This document shows positions 10,741 to 21,471 of a stretch of 64,000 nucleotides of DNA, in pieces. Within the stretch, counting starts at the first letter, position 1; each line of letters begins with the position of its first letter. Source of the DNA: Garcia nutans (taxonomy: Eukaryota > Streptophyta > Magnoliopsida > Malpighiales > Euphorbiaceae); NCBI GenBank assembly GCA_947685225.1, contig CANTUV010000037.1:27051001-27115000 (forward strand), in the 5' to 3' direction. The position numbers and the translations under genes are program-made. Below the pieces are notes generated by a model. It was not told the origin of the DNA. It did not search any database and was given only the letters and a program-made list of their open reading frames with translations.

Positions 10741-13721
10741 TGTAATACCCTTGTACCCAGTATACATACAATACATATTTCCAGCATATGTAAAATACAC
10801 ATATACGGAACAAAAATGTCACCGACCGGTTTAATAATTTTTTTTTCATATTTTCAATTTAAAATTTCAAATTCTAAATATATAGAAATTAAATAGAATA
10901 CAAATATTCTTTACTTGTTATAAGAACCCAAAATAAATAATATATATATAAATCGCTGGGAAAAATTCGTCAGAGTTTTGTCTGTAATTTGGATATCCCA
11001 AAATTTATCAAAACACAACCTGCAAAAAAGAAAACACTCCCAAATAATTTCAAATCACCATCTCAACCATACTTCTCAATTTCACCAAGTTTCTCAAACA
11101 TTTATACATATAGATATATATAATTTAAAACACACTTACTTTCCCATTTCAAATACATTGACCCAAACATTCTTTATAATATACAATACGTAAAATCCAA
11201 AACATAATATATTATGCATAAAACACAAAAATGTACAATAACATAAAAATATATACATGCTGCTGGTAGTGTTTCTGATCTCGATAGCAACTTAACAAGC
11301 TCAACTACAAGTCTAGACCTGACCTGGTCTAGAAGAACTCTCTGGCTCAGCTGGGTCTACCCTGTCACCTACACTATGGAAACAATCACGCTAAGCCGAA
11401 GCCTAGTGGTACAAACTTTGATAATAACAGTGTAACACAATGCAATACCAAATACACAATGCATATAGAAGTCACATCAATCCACTTTCTTATATTTTTC
11501 AAATATTTCATAAGCACAACTCATAACATTATATTGCTCAATTGTATCATAATTCATAATTCACATTAAAAAAAAGACAAGCATTGGCCCAAAAAGGATC
11601 TAATATGCTATTCAAATTTCAGAGTTACTACTTTGGTCCATAATGACACCATGTGTCTAGCCCCGTAGGCAATATATATATATATATATCCATGGATAAT
11701 GTAACAGTCCCAGTCTCTTGGACCTCAACCCAGCTAGACTCTTAGGCCCCAGTATATTGATCCTCAACCCGGCTAGACTGCTACAGTTTTTGAGGCTTAC
11801 GACCCAGTCTTTTCACCCCAAAAACATCATATTTATCAGCTGGCTTGGCTTACGACCCAGTCTTTTCACTATTCCAGCGTATAGCCCATAGGCAATCATA
11901 GGCATGACGCCAAACCCAGAACTCTGAAAATTGAAAAACATACTAGGCACACAATTTATTCATATTTCTCATTATTAATCTCTTTCTCATTTTCACATAT
12001 TCAATCTAGGCACATTGCCTTATTTTCACATTTTTTTCTCATCTTTCTCATTGTTCTCATTTTTATCAATATCAATTAATTTCATTATTACACATATCTC
12101 ATTTTTGCATTCACAACACATTACCCAATTACTTTGGGTATTTTCATATAATATGCATATTTCACATGTTACACAAATTAGCCATTATCAATGGCTTTTC
12201 ACAATGCATTTAACACATTTATGACATTACAAATGTCATAGCACATTATCCATACACAATCAATGAACCAAGTAGCTTAACACATTTTCCAACCAAAATG
12301 TGTTAAGTCCAAATGTTATGCAAATATAAACATTATATTCAAAGTTTGTACATACCTCCACTAGCAACCCAAATCAAGCTAAAAACATCCTTCAATCCAA
12401 TCTTTCTAACTTGACCTTCACCACTTGGATGAAGCAAATCAACCTCCCTCAATGCCTAAACCAAATGTGATAGCAAATAATCATTTAGTATCACATTTAA
12501 TGGCATTTCCAACATTAAACCATAATTACACATCACTCCTACAAATTTCCAAAAATTTACCCTTTCCTTACTTCAACATTAAAATTCCATTCTACTACAA
12601 TTAAATTAGTGTTTTAAGTTTATTTTTATTATTAAAAATTTATTTTAATACATTTAAATCATTTACATTATAAAAATACACTCTTATACACAAAATCTCA
12701 AAAATGGCATAACCTTCCCCCATTGAAGGTTTTCCATTCCAACACAATCCATTACTCATTCCAAGCTTATTTTCATCACTTTTAACACTAAACAACATGC
12801 TTAAACAAATAAAATCACACAATTCAACCACTTTGGAAAATCACTTTTCCAAAACCCTAAATCTCCACTTCCATTCTCAAACTCCAACCGAACGCCACCA
12901 AATCCAATATTTGACTTTAAAATACTTGTTTATGAATCAAAACAACTCATTTGGAAACAATTTGCACAATTAAAATTTATGTTTTCAAAACCCCAAAAAT
13001 CCATAACCCTAAATTCTCTCTCTACACCATTCTTTAACTAAACTCCATCATCTCTTCAATCTAACCTTAGAATCATTGTTAACTACCCAAAATAACATCA
13101 TACACACCAATTTCAACAATTATAACATGCTACATCAAAATCTCAAAACTCACATAATCTCATCTTCCATGGAATTCAAAGAAAAGAGATGGAAACTTAC
13201 TAATTTTGGTGGAGATCACCAAAAATCCACTTGAAACTTGTTAATTCCTTCAATTTATGGAGTATGGAAGAAGCAAAATCCTTGGTCTTCAAGCTCCCAT
13301 GGAAGCCACATCCTTGAAGAAGAAGAAGAAGAAGAAGAAGATGAAGACTTTTAATATTCTTTTCCTTTCATCTTTTTTTAACCACATATATATATTAAAA
13401 TAATTTAATATTTAATTATTTTTTAATAAATTAAAAGTCCTAATTTTTCTCTTCCATTCAAAATTAATTTATTTTTGAATTATTTTATTAATTTTGAATT
13501 TATAAGATTTAATTACCAAAATATCATTTTCTTTTAAAAAGTGTTGACTTTTATATGTTATATATATTTTGCATATATATCATATATATATTCCACTTTT
13601 TCATTTAAAATCCCTTCATTTTTCATTTAAAACCATTAATTTAATTTATCCTTTTAAATTATAATTTATTTTATCAAATTTTCCAAAAATTAGAAATTTT
13701 CAAAAATTTTAGGATGTTACA
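10741..13721 (+). mobile_element. Chromovirus-type solo LTR nested in the Tat-like solo LTR
   Basis: It starts TGTAATACCC and ends GGATGTTACA, about 2.98 kb with no coding region. The flanks AGTTC (10736-10740) and AGCTC (13722-13726) form a target duplication with one mismatch. Internal landmarks shared with the relatives at 19932, 21472 and 45984 include 'cacgctaagccgaagcc' (about 11389), 'cagagttacta', the 'cccagtctcttggacc' block (11708-11890) and a GAA-rich run at 13317-13340. The outer LTR reads straight across the site. Confidence 0.8.
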
Positions 13722-13844
13722 AGCTCGCCCCCGGTTCACTCAGGCCCGCACACAGTTTTCGCCGAAATCTTATTTTACTTGGTTTTTAATTTTATTTTTA
13801 AAATAGTTTTAAATTTTCTTAAGATACTAGATTTTTTTTTTGCC

Positions 13845-13852
13845 TATAAATA
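13845..13852 (+). promoter_or_regulatory. TATA box of the Tat-like solo LTR
   Basis: TATAAATA in the context CCTATAAATACC, at the same place as in the other Tat-like LTRs, between the dyad block and the AAACCCTAA-rich transcribed part. Inferred, not tested. Confidence 0.55.
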
Positions 13853-15364
13853 CCACATTAAAAACACAAAAGGGGGAGGAAGAATTTGGTAGTAAAGAAA
13901 AAGAGACGGTAGCAGTTTTATAAAATCCTAATTATTAAAAAAGGAGCAACATATACAGAGAGTAAGAAAGGAGCAATAGAGATGAGAACTGATAATTAAA
14001 ACAAAAAAGGTTCACTAATCATGATCAAGGCAGAGTCAAGGCAATTGCAAATTGCCAAACTTGAACCGAAGAAATAAATTGATTTAGGCATTAGCAAATA
14101 TCAACAAACGAAGCTTGATTCAAACTCTTTAAATTCGGTGGAGCCAATGAACGAAGGTTTCTTTGTTTAATTCATTTAAATTATAACAGTTACATTATTG
14201 TTATCTCATGCATTAATTTATTAGACATTCAAACAAATTAGTAGCCATATTTATGTTTGTTTTATTCATCACAGTAGCGGATATTAAAATCCAAACCCTA
14301 ATGTAAAATACACAGTGACCATGTTTTTATCAAAACCCTAAACCCTAGCACTGTCTTCGTAAAAGGTTCAAGTTTTTATTAAAACCCTAACCCTAATTTC
14401 TAAACTAAAAACCCTAGCCTTGTTTTCCAAAACCCTAATCATATTTTTAACACTAAACCTACAATCCTAAAGACTAGTTTTCAAAATTTTCTGGGGCGCT
14501 GCCCTCAACCTCGCGGGACCGCAGTATGGGCTTGTTGAAAGAGTCAATATTTATTTGTGTATTATAAGTCTTCATGTTTAACTTCCTTTATTTTAAGTCC
14601 TAATTTAGTTATTAAAATTCTAAAAATCTGAATTTAAGATGTAAATCCTAAATTTATATATTTATTGCTTTATTTAATTTTAGATTTGATTAAGTAGTTT
14701 ATTATATGTTTTGATGATTGATTTATTTAATTTTGATATTTGGTTTATTTAATTTATCATGGATGAATATTTTTCAATTGTTATTTCTTTATTAAAATTA
14801 TAAGAGGTATGTTTTCATTATTGGGTACCTCATTAATTAATTTTAATTAATTTTAAATTATTTTTATATTTTGGGATTAATGTAAAAGTCATGTTTTCAC
14901 CTTTTGGTGGGTGTCCTATTTAGTTTTAGACATTAGACGATGTAAGGACAAGTTTTCATCCTCGGATGGGTGTCCATTTATTTATTTTGTTTGAACATTG
15001 CTTTGATTTTAATACAATTATGCTTTTATTTTAATTGTTGCATGTAGTATGGATAATATCATTATATTTAATAATTTTATAATATTAAGACCTGAAAAGG
15101 AGGCCAGCTCCAATGAACCGGGCGTTGTGGAGGTGTTGGGCCATTTCTCACCTTCTCCACATGTACCCAACTTTTCGAACCCATTAGGGGGTTGGGGATT
15201 CCTTAGGAATCGAGTTATCCACCCCTTTCTTTTTCCCGGCCTATCCGAGTGGCGACTCCATTTTCTCTGGGTTTAGGCTTGTGTTCTCTAAGGCCCTGAG
15301 CCTAACAGTATCGAAGTCGTAAGAACCATTCCACTAGGAGTGGGGGCAAAAATCCCCGCTCACA

Positions 15365-15540
15365 TCCACCATCTTCTGAATCTGTTCAGATTTCATTTCT
15401 TTTGGTGAAAAGCTGACTGAGTCATTGCTGGATTCTATATCACTTGCGTGGGTCAGAATGTCATAAGCTCTTGAAATATTGTACTCTAGGTCTGTGAGCC
15501 AGAAAGGACCAATGCCATGTAATGCAATGAATGTATGCAT
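15365..15540 (-). pseudogene. Gag N-terminus of Tat-like element W
   Basis: Starting from ATG at 15540-15538 the minus strand reads MHTFIALHGIGPFWLTDLEY and continues in frame through SRAYDILTHASDIESSND to KMVD at the TCCAC site. U has the same N-terminus at 52536 (MHTF...WLTALDYESSKAYD), so the start codon is supported by conservation between two elements. In W this piece is free of stops, unlike U. It is separated from the rest of gag by the solo LTR 10387-15364, and from its leader by the solo LTR 15552-17486. Confidence 0.7.
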
Positions 15541-15551
15541 CGATGCACAAT

Positions 15552-17486
15552 TGTGAGCGGAGATTTTTTCCCCCACTCCCACGTGGAATGGTTCTTGCGA
15601 CTTCAACACTGTTAGGCTCAGGGCCTTAGAGAACATAGGCTTAAGCCCAGAGAAAATGGAGTCACCACCCAGACAGGCTAGGAAAAAGAAAGGGGCGGAT
15701 GACTCGATTCGTAAAGAATCCCCAACCCTCTAATGGGTTCAAAAAGTTGGGTACGCATAGGGAAGGTGAGAAATGGCCAAGCACCCCCACAGCACCTGGT
15801 TCATTGGAACTGACCTCCTTTTCAGGTCTTATTATTATAAAATTCTTAATTAATACAATATTATCCATACTACATGCAATCATAAGAATAAACAAATACT
15901 TTATTAAAATCACCACAATGTCCAAACAAATTAAACAAATAGGCACCCATCCATGGATAAAAATATGCCTTTACATTTGTCCAATGTCCGAAAGAAAATA
16001 AATAAAATAGGATACCCACCAATTGGTAGAAACGTATCCTCTACATTGATCCGAAACTAGAGCATAAATTAAATTTCATGATACTCAATACATGAGGTAC
16101 CCAAAATATGGAAACATACCTCTTACAATTTCTTAAAACCAAAATAAATCAATAAAAATAACCAACCATTCATCATAAATAAATTATTCATCAAAGATAT
16201 AAATAAAAGATATAAATAAACTATTAATCAAAATTTATGATAAACATGCTTCTAATTTAAATAAAGCGAATAGAGATACAAGTTTAGGTTAATGTCTCAA
16301 TTTAGGGTTTCTTAATTAACATTTAGGGTTTTGGGATAATAACACAATTATTATTATTACTTAAAATACTTAGGCTTCTGTGGATTTTAGAAAAATAAAA
16401 TTGATTGGGGTTTTGTAGTTCTAAGAAAATGATAGGGTTTAGGTTTAGGTTAAGTCACTGTGAATATTTTTTCGTAGTCTTAAAAGCTACTGTGATGTTT
16501 TATATCGAAAAGCTTTAATGTGATTCTAAGTAACATGTTGATTAAATAACCATAAGATAAAAACAAATAAACAATCTATGCCAAACAAGTTTACTTGTTG
16601 TATTTATTATGACTTATCAAAAAAATAATCTGCACTTCTCATAAACTAACACATAAACTGTTTTTAAAAGGAATTACCTACTGTGATTTTAATTAAGTGA
16701 AGAACGAACTCTTTCAATGTTTAAAACAATCAAAACATATAGCATTTATTTAATTTAAATCATACCGTCGTTTGTTGGCTCCACCAAAATTGTTTGAACG
16801 AGAATTCTGGATGAGCTTGCCACACCAAGGCAGAAGACTTGCTTGCTGCCTTGATTATTTATTGTTGCTTTCTTGTTGCTTGTCTCCTTTTGAATTTCCA
16901 AAGTCCATTCCTGAATCAATTGTCCAGAAGAAGTCTGAATAATTCTTGAGTAAATTATCTCCCTTGTTATGTGTGTTTTAATGTGATATTTATAGGCAAT
17001 TAAAAGAAAAAAACCTAGTATGTTAAGAAAATTAAAAACTGTTAAGGAAATAAAACTAAAACTAAGTAAAATAAGGTTTGGGGAGAAATTGGCAGTGCGC
17101 GCTGGTTGCTGGGCCTGCGAGGATTGCTGCGGGCTGGCACGCGAGACTGACGTGCTGGCATGCGGGCTATGATGGGCTAGGCAGTGGGCAACTGTGGGCT
17201 GAGGCACTACTTTGCCACATGCTTAGCTTGCTACAAATTGGCCTGCAGGTAATTCATCGCAGGCCGAGACTGCCGCCGCGCTACCCGCGTTGCTAGCCGC
17301 TCCATTCCATTTTTTATTTTTTATCATTTTTTATTTTTTATTAAAAATAAATATTATTATATTATTAAAAATAAATAAATAAATAAAAATAAATATTATA
17401 AATAATGAATAAAATAATATCACAAAAATTATTTTGGACTATTTTAAATTAACGTACCGAACCTGGTAAAAAATTAAGGGTCTACA
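15552..17486 (-). mobile_element. Second Tat-like solo LTR, inverted
   Basis: On the minus strand it starts TGTAGACCCTTAATTTTT at 17486 and ends CTCCGCTCACA at 15552, about 1.94 kb. It carries the TATA box (TATAAATA, minus strand, 16994-16987), a dyad/GC-rich block (17090-17300) and an A-rich stretch. The left flank is ACAAT; the right side reads ...GGGTCTACAAT, so the duplication seems to overlap the LTR end, as if one ACA of ACAACA was lost. W leader sequence continues on the right and W gag on the left, so it is a solo insertion. Confidence 0.75.
16987..16994 (-). promoter_or_regulatory. TATA box of the inverted Tat-like solo LTR
   Basis: The minus strand reads TATAAATA in the context CCTATAAATATC, at the conserved LTR position. 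Confidence 0.5.
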
Positions 17487-18317
17487 ATAAGTAACAGATA
17501 AAGAAAGATAATTAGGACGTACCTTCCAACCTTATATCTTCCACACACGAATGACGAGTCTCTTTTTCTAGGTATATGGTCAATAAAATATCAACATGAG
17601 ATATCTTGTTTTTGAAAAATTTACTCCGATGGTTTAACCAATAGTTGCACTTTCAAACTTAGAATTCAGTCTATGATAATTCCCATTAATTAAGCCTTAA
17701 TCTATTGGATCAACTGAAAATAACATTTATGCTATATTATGGATTAAAATTAAACTAAAGGATTTATCATAAATAATTTCCAATTTTGAAAAGCAACTAA
17801 TGATTCATGCCACAAATAAGCCCATGATTAACAATTCTTGGTATAAATTAGGCTCACAATTGATTTTTGATATTCCATAATTGGCCTAAATAGTTATAAG
17901 TTTATTAAAGAAAAAGGTTAAGAAAAGTTGTAATTGAATGAAGTGAAAATTAGTTTTGTTTCAAAGCCCATCGTAAAAAGGTTTGTTTAAAAATGAATCT
18001 TGGGCTTTGTACTTGGGCCATGATATAGAAAAGAATTTTGACCCATTTTAGAAAAGTTTTATATCCAAAGACCATCTTAAAATTTTTAAAAATAATTTTG
18101 GTCTTTTGGGTTTAAGGGAGTAGATCTATTTTGAGCTTATAATATAATTAGGTCATATTAGAAAAAAGAACAAACCAAATAAGCCATGATTCATACCAAG
18201 ATATATCAATCATAGTCAAACAACAAGCATTTGGGTAAAAACCTAAAGAAGTAACTAGGCTAATTACATGAGCTTTAGTCTTTGGGTTGAAAAGTTTTCG
18301 CTCCCATAGCAAGTATA
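17487..18317 (-). other. Leader (primer site to gag) of Tat-like element W
   Basis: This block is the reverse complement of the untranslated leader seen in U at about 51680-52505. Shared landmarks are 'cttgctatggga', 'cccaaagactaaag', 'ggcctagtta' and 'aaaaagagactcg'. It contains no genes. Similarity to U stops near 18318 where a different element begins, so the W primer site and 5' LTR are not in the window. Confidence 0.65.
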
Positions 18318-19931
18318 TCCAACTTTTCTTATGATATCTTCTTAGGCAAATTATAAATATACAAGCACTACTAAGCATTAGCATATTGTATTGGACTTAT
18401 TTCTGATGCACACATCATATGAGAAGAATAGAATCTGCAGAGTGAGAACCTAAAGGTTCAAGACCAATTACATCAAAAGGGGGATTGAAAGAAGGATGTT
18501 ATGTTAAGTATTTTATCTAAATGACATAGCAATATATAGAATCTTAAATTATAATTATTTATTTATGAACATTTTGCTATTTGTGTATACACTTTATGGT
18601 TATAGATTATATTTATGTATGCTTGATTTAGTTGTAAATTTTTAGTCAATCATCTTAGTTATGGAACTTGATTATTATATAAACATGTTGATTGAAGGTT
18701 GGAATTTGATTAGATTTTGGATGATTGATGTTGAATTGAAAAAACTAGAGTAAGATTGAATGAGATAATGTTGGAAGTGTTTTCTTTGTAGGTGGTGTTG
18801 CAAGGTAGTGTTGATTTGATTTACATGGGGGTGGTCCTTAAGTTGCCAAGGTCATGTCCTCTAATTTCTATGTGTGGGTGTTTAAAGTTTATTTTTAGAG
18901 GCTTACATGCCCGTGCTTACATCATTCTCCCCTTCTTTTAAAATGATTTGTCCTCGAATCATACATCAAGGTAGTATAGGAGAATGGAGCTTCTCTTGGT
19001 AAGGCCATACTTCCCTTGTTGGTGTGAACATGTCCTATAACCTTAAAGTGTTGAAGAAAGTAAATTAATTTCGCACAAGATTACCATTTTCATTCCTTGA
19101 TGACGTGAAGGACTTGAAGTATTTGAAAAGGAGGAAAACCTACTGAAACAATGTCAAAATATTCAATGGTACAACAAACTCTATTAGTGAAGTTGATAGC
19201 AAAACATGGTCATCTTTGTTGTCATGAACAACAAGAGCAAGTTCTTGTCCATCTTCAACTGCATTCATGGAATTGACTCAAATCTTTATCTTCTTCCACC
19301 TTCACTTGTTGTACATCTTTTTCCTCCTTAACCTCGTGCTCATTGCATTGAATCAAGTTCTCTTCTTTAGCTTCTTTCTCTTCCTCTTAAATCACATCTT
19401 TTTCTTCTTCATGATTATTATCTTCTTATCTCTCAAAGATAACAAAGAATCTTCATTATAAAGTTCCAGTGGGAGCAATTCTTTTTCTTGGTTTAGATCT
19501 TTAGCATACACTAACTCTTCTTTAACTTCATCTTCAATCTTTGACTCCATAAGTGAAAGCTTGTAAGCCTTTTCCTCATCAAGTAGAGTCAAACATTTTG
19601 CACAACATTCCTCAAGAGATTTCTCATTTGGACAATCTTTGGACATCTTGTGGGACTTGCTCCTTTATGAAAAGCAAATTAATCATCATAGAATTTATCT
19701 ACTTATATTTTCCTTAAACTCTATTTAGTGTTGGTTGGCTTCTTCCTTGCTAGTTGTTAGCCAAACAATTGGTCTTGATTTTGATCTTAGGCAATCAAGT
19801 TGAATAACACTAATATTTATATCAAGTCACACTTTGCAGGACTTTAATTTTTGGAAAATGGATCAAAAGCTAGGCCAATTGAACTCAAGAAAAGAAGACC
19901 ATACTAAGTACTAGTGTGACAGAACCTTTAC
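18318..19931 (-). mobile_element. Deleted Gypsy element with gag zinc knuckle joined to pol end
   Basis: On the minus strand a frame ending at 19392 begins HMSKDCPNEK-like (M-S-K-D-C-P-N), the tail of a gag CCHC zinc knuckle, then has a Glu/Lys-rich region. Downstream (toward lower coordinates) a decayed pol end leads to a purine tract, AAAAGAAGGGGAGAATGATG, at 18943-18920, the classic junction of pol and 3' LTR. About 600 bases of 3' LTR-like sequence follow (18919-18318). RT and integrase are missing. The exact LTR ends and any target duplication could not be found. Confidence 0.5.
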
Positions 19932-21471
19932 TATAACATCCTTATACCCCATACACGTATAATATATACATCCCGTATGTATAAAATACATATATAGAAT
20001 ACAAAAATGTCACATATTTTTTTATTCTTTTAAAAACTTCCATCATTCCAAATTAATTATTTGCAACACTTTACATATATATTAATAAATAAGGAAAGTT
20101 ATTCCTTAGTAATGTAAATATAAAAAGACACATTTTAAAGAAAAATTCACTAGAGTTTTCTCTATATTTTGGATATTTCCAAATTTCAACACACTCAACC
20201 TGCATTTAAAATGCACTCCCATATATTCATTCAACACATTCGTTTCTCCAAAATCTCCAACATAATCACAAAATACACAAGTGTTTATGTATATCAATAC
20301 ATACAAACCATCTCTCAAATTTTCAACATTAAAACTAAAAATCCTTTTATAATTTTCATCATATATATATATATATGCTTACAAACATAAGATACATACT
20401 TAAGTAAATATGTTGAAGTTTAATATATATACATGAAATGTAGAAGACTCTGGTCCATGGCAGCTTGACAAACACCAAAGGTAAACAACTAAACCTAGAC
20501 TTGGTGTGGTCTAGCAGCACTCTCCGAACCAGCTCTATGCAATTCAATCGCACTATGCATAATACTTAGCGGTACATACTTTGGTATAATAAATAAATAG
20601 TATAACACATACAATTCCATAAAATGCAATATGATAAAAATGTTAGAAAATTTATTTCTTTTCATACATTTTAACAACATATCAATCATCCACATACATT
20701 GGGCCCAAAATCCTTATAAATTAGTCTAGTTCCCAAAATAATATCTTGGGCTAACTCAATTATTTGTGACATTAGTATGTCTCACCTAAAGGCGTATAAA
20801 ATTTGTGATACCAGCGTGTCTCACCCGAAGGCATAATAATATCTATGATACCAGTATGTCTTACCCCAGGGCGTAACAATATCTGTGATACTAGTGTGCT
20901 TCATTCAAGGGACGTAATAATATGCAATAACAACATTCTGGAATTAGACCATATAGAAGATGACATGTAATTATATTTTCACAATTTTCACTTTTCACAT
21001 TCTTTTTCATATTTTCAATGCATCTTTAACATTATCACCATATCAATACAAATGTTGCTTATTCCCACATGTTAGTGCACAATTTGCACTTTTTACATTT
21101 TGCACACACATCCCATTTAGCCATTCTCAATGGCTTATCATGCAATAATCATCACAAATCAAGCATTGTTACTCCAGACAATGCTACACACACATTCATG
21201 AATACCAAGTAACTTAACACATTCAACATTTACAACTTGTTATGCTAAAATTTAATGCAATTAAACATATTATAACCCAAAGTATGTTCTAACCTTTATG
21301 AAGCAACAAATGGAGTTAAAACTCCACTACACTTCCTAAATCTCCTAATGCCCTTCACTATTTGGTTGATGAAATTACAACCTACTCAACACCTATTGAA
21401 AATATGAATGTAAATAATCAATTAGTATTACATTTCTAGGTGTTTAAAGCATAAAACATAAATTTCGGCAT
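19932..21471 (+). repeat. Chromovirus-type LTR, left portion
   Basis: It starts TATAACATCCTTATACCCC, a damaged TGTAACATCC terminus, and matches the order of landmarks in the solo LTR at 10741 ('cacacaatc', 'aattacac', 'cattgtta'). It is interrupted at 21472 by an inverted relative. Four short tandem units lie at 20766-20930. No coding region. Confidence 0.65.
20766..20930 (+). repeat. Four-unit tandem repeat inside the LTR
   Basis: Units of about 41 bases, each with 'gtgatacca(g)', 'tgtctcacc' and 'ggcgtaa' in the same order, are repeated four times with moderate divergence. The cassette lies where other LTRs of this group carry their own unrelated short repeats. Confidence 0.7.

Larger units (their letters stand above)
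10387..15364 (+). mobile_element. Tat-like solo LTR, split by another solo LTR
   Basis: The LTR opens TATAGATCCTTAATTTTT, a transition-damaged form of the TGTAGACCCTTAATTTTT start seen at 38578 and 62474, and closes AAATCCCCGCTCACA. Without the nested insertion (10741-13721) it is about 2.0 kb. In order it has a GC-rich dyad block (10590-10740), a TATA box (13845-13852), a segment rich in AAACCCTAA-like motifs (14325-14470), three 'GTAAGxGxCATGTTT...GGGTGTCC' boxes and the conserved 3' end. The perfect TCCAC duplication and absence of any internal region show it is a solo LTR formed by unequal recombination between LTRs. Confidence 0.85.

Noticed and set aside
14320..14470. Interstitial telomere array
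   Set aside because: AAACCCTAA motifs are scattered, not a regular TTTAGGG array, and they occupy the same LTR site in all copies.
15049..15276. Recurring small protein with 'NFIILRPEKEASSNEPG' in several LTRs (also 40550, 51157, inverted at 15662)
   Set aside because: It is the conserved 3' end of the Tat-like LTR read as protein. It recurs because LTRs recur; frame breaks differ among copies and there is no coding signal beyond DNA conservation.
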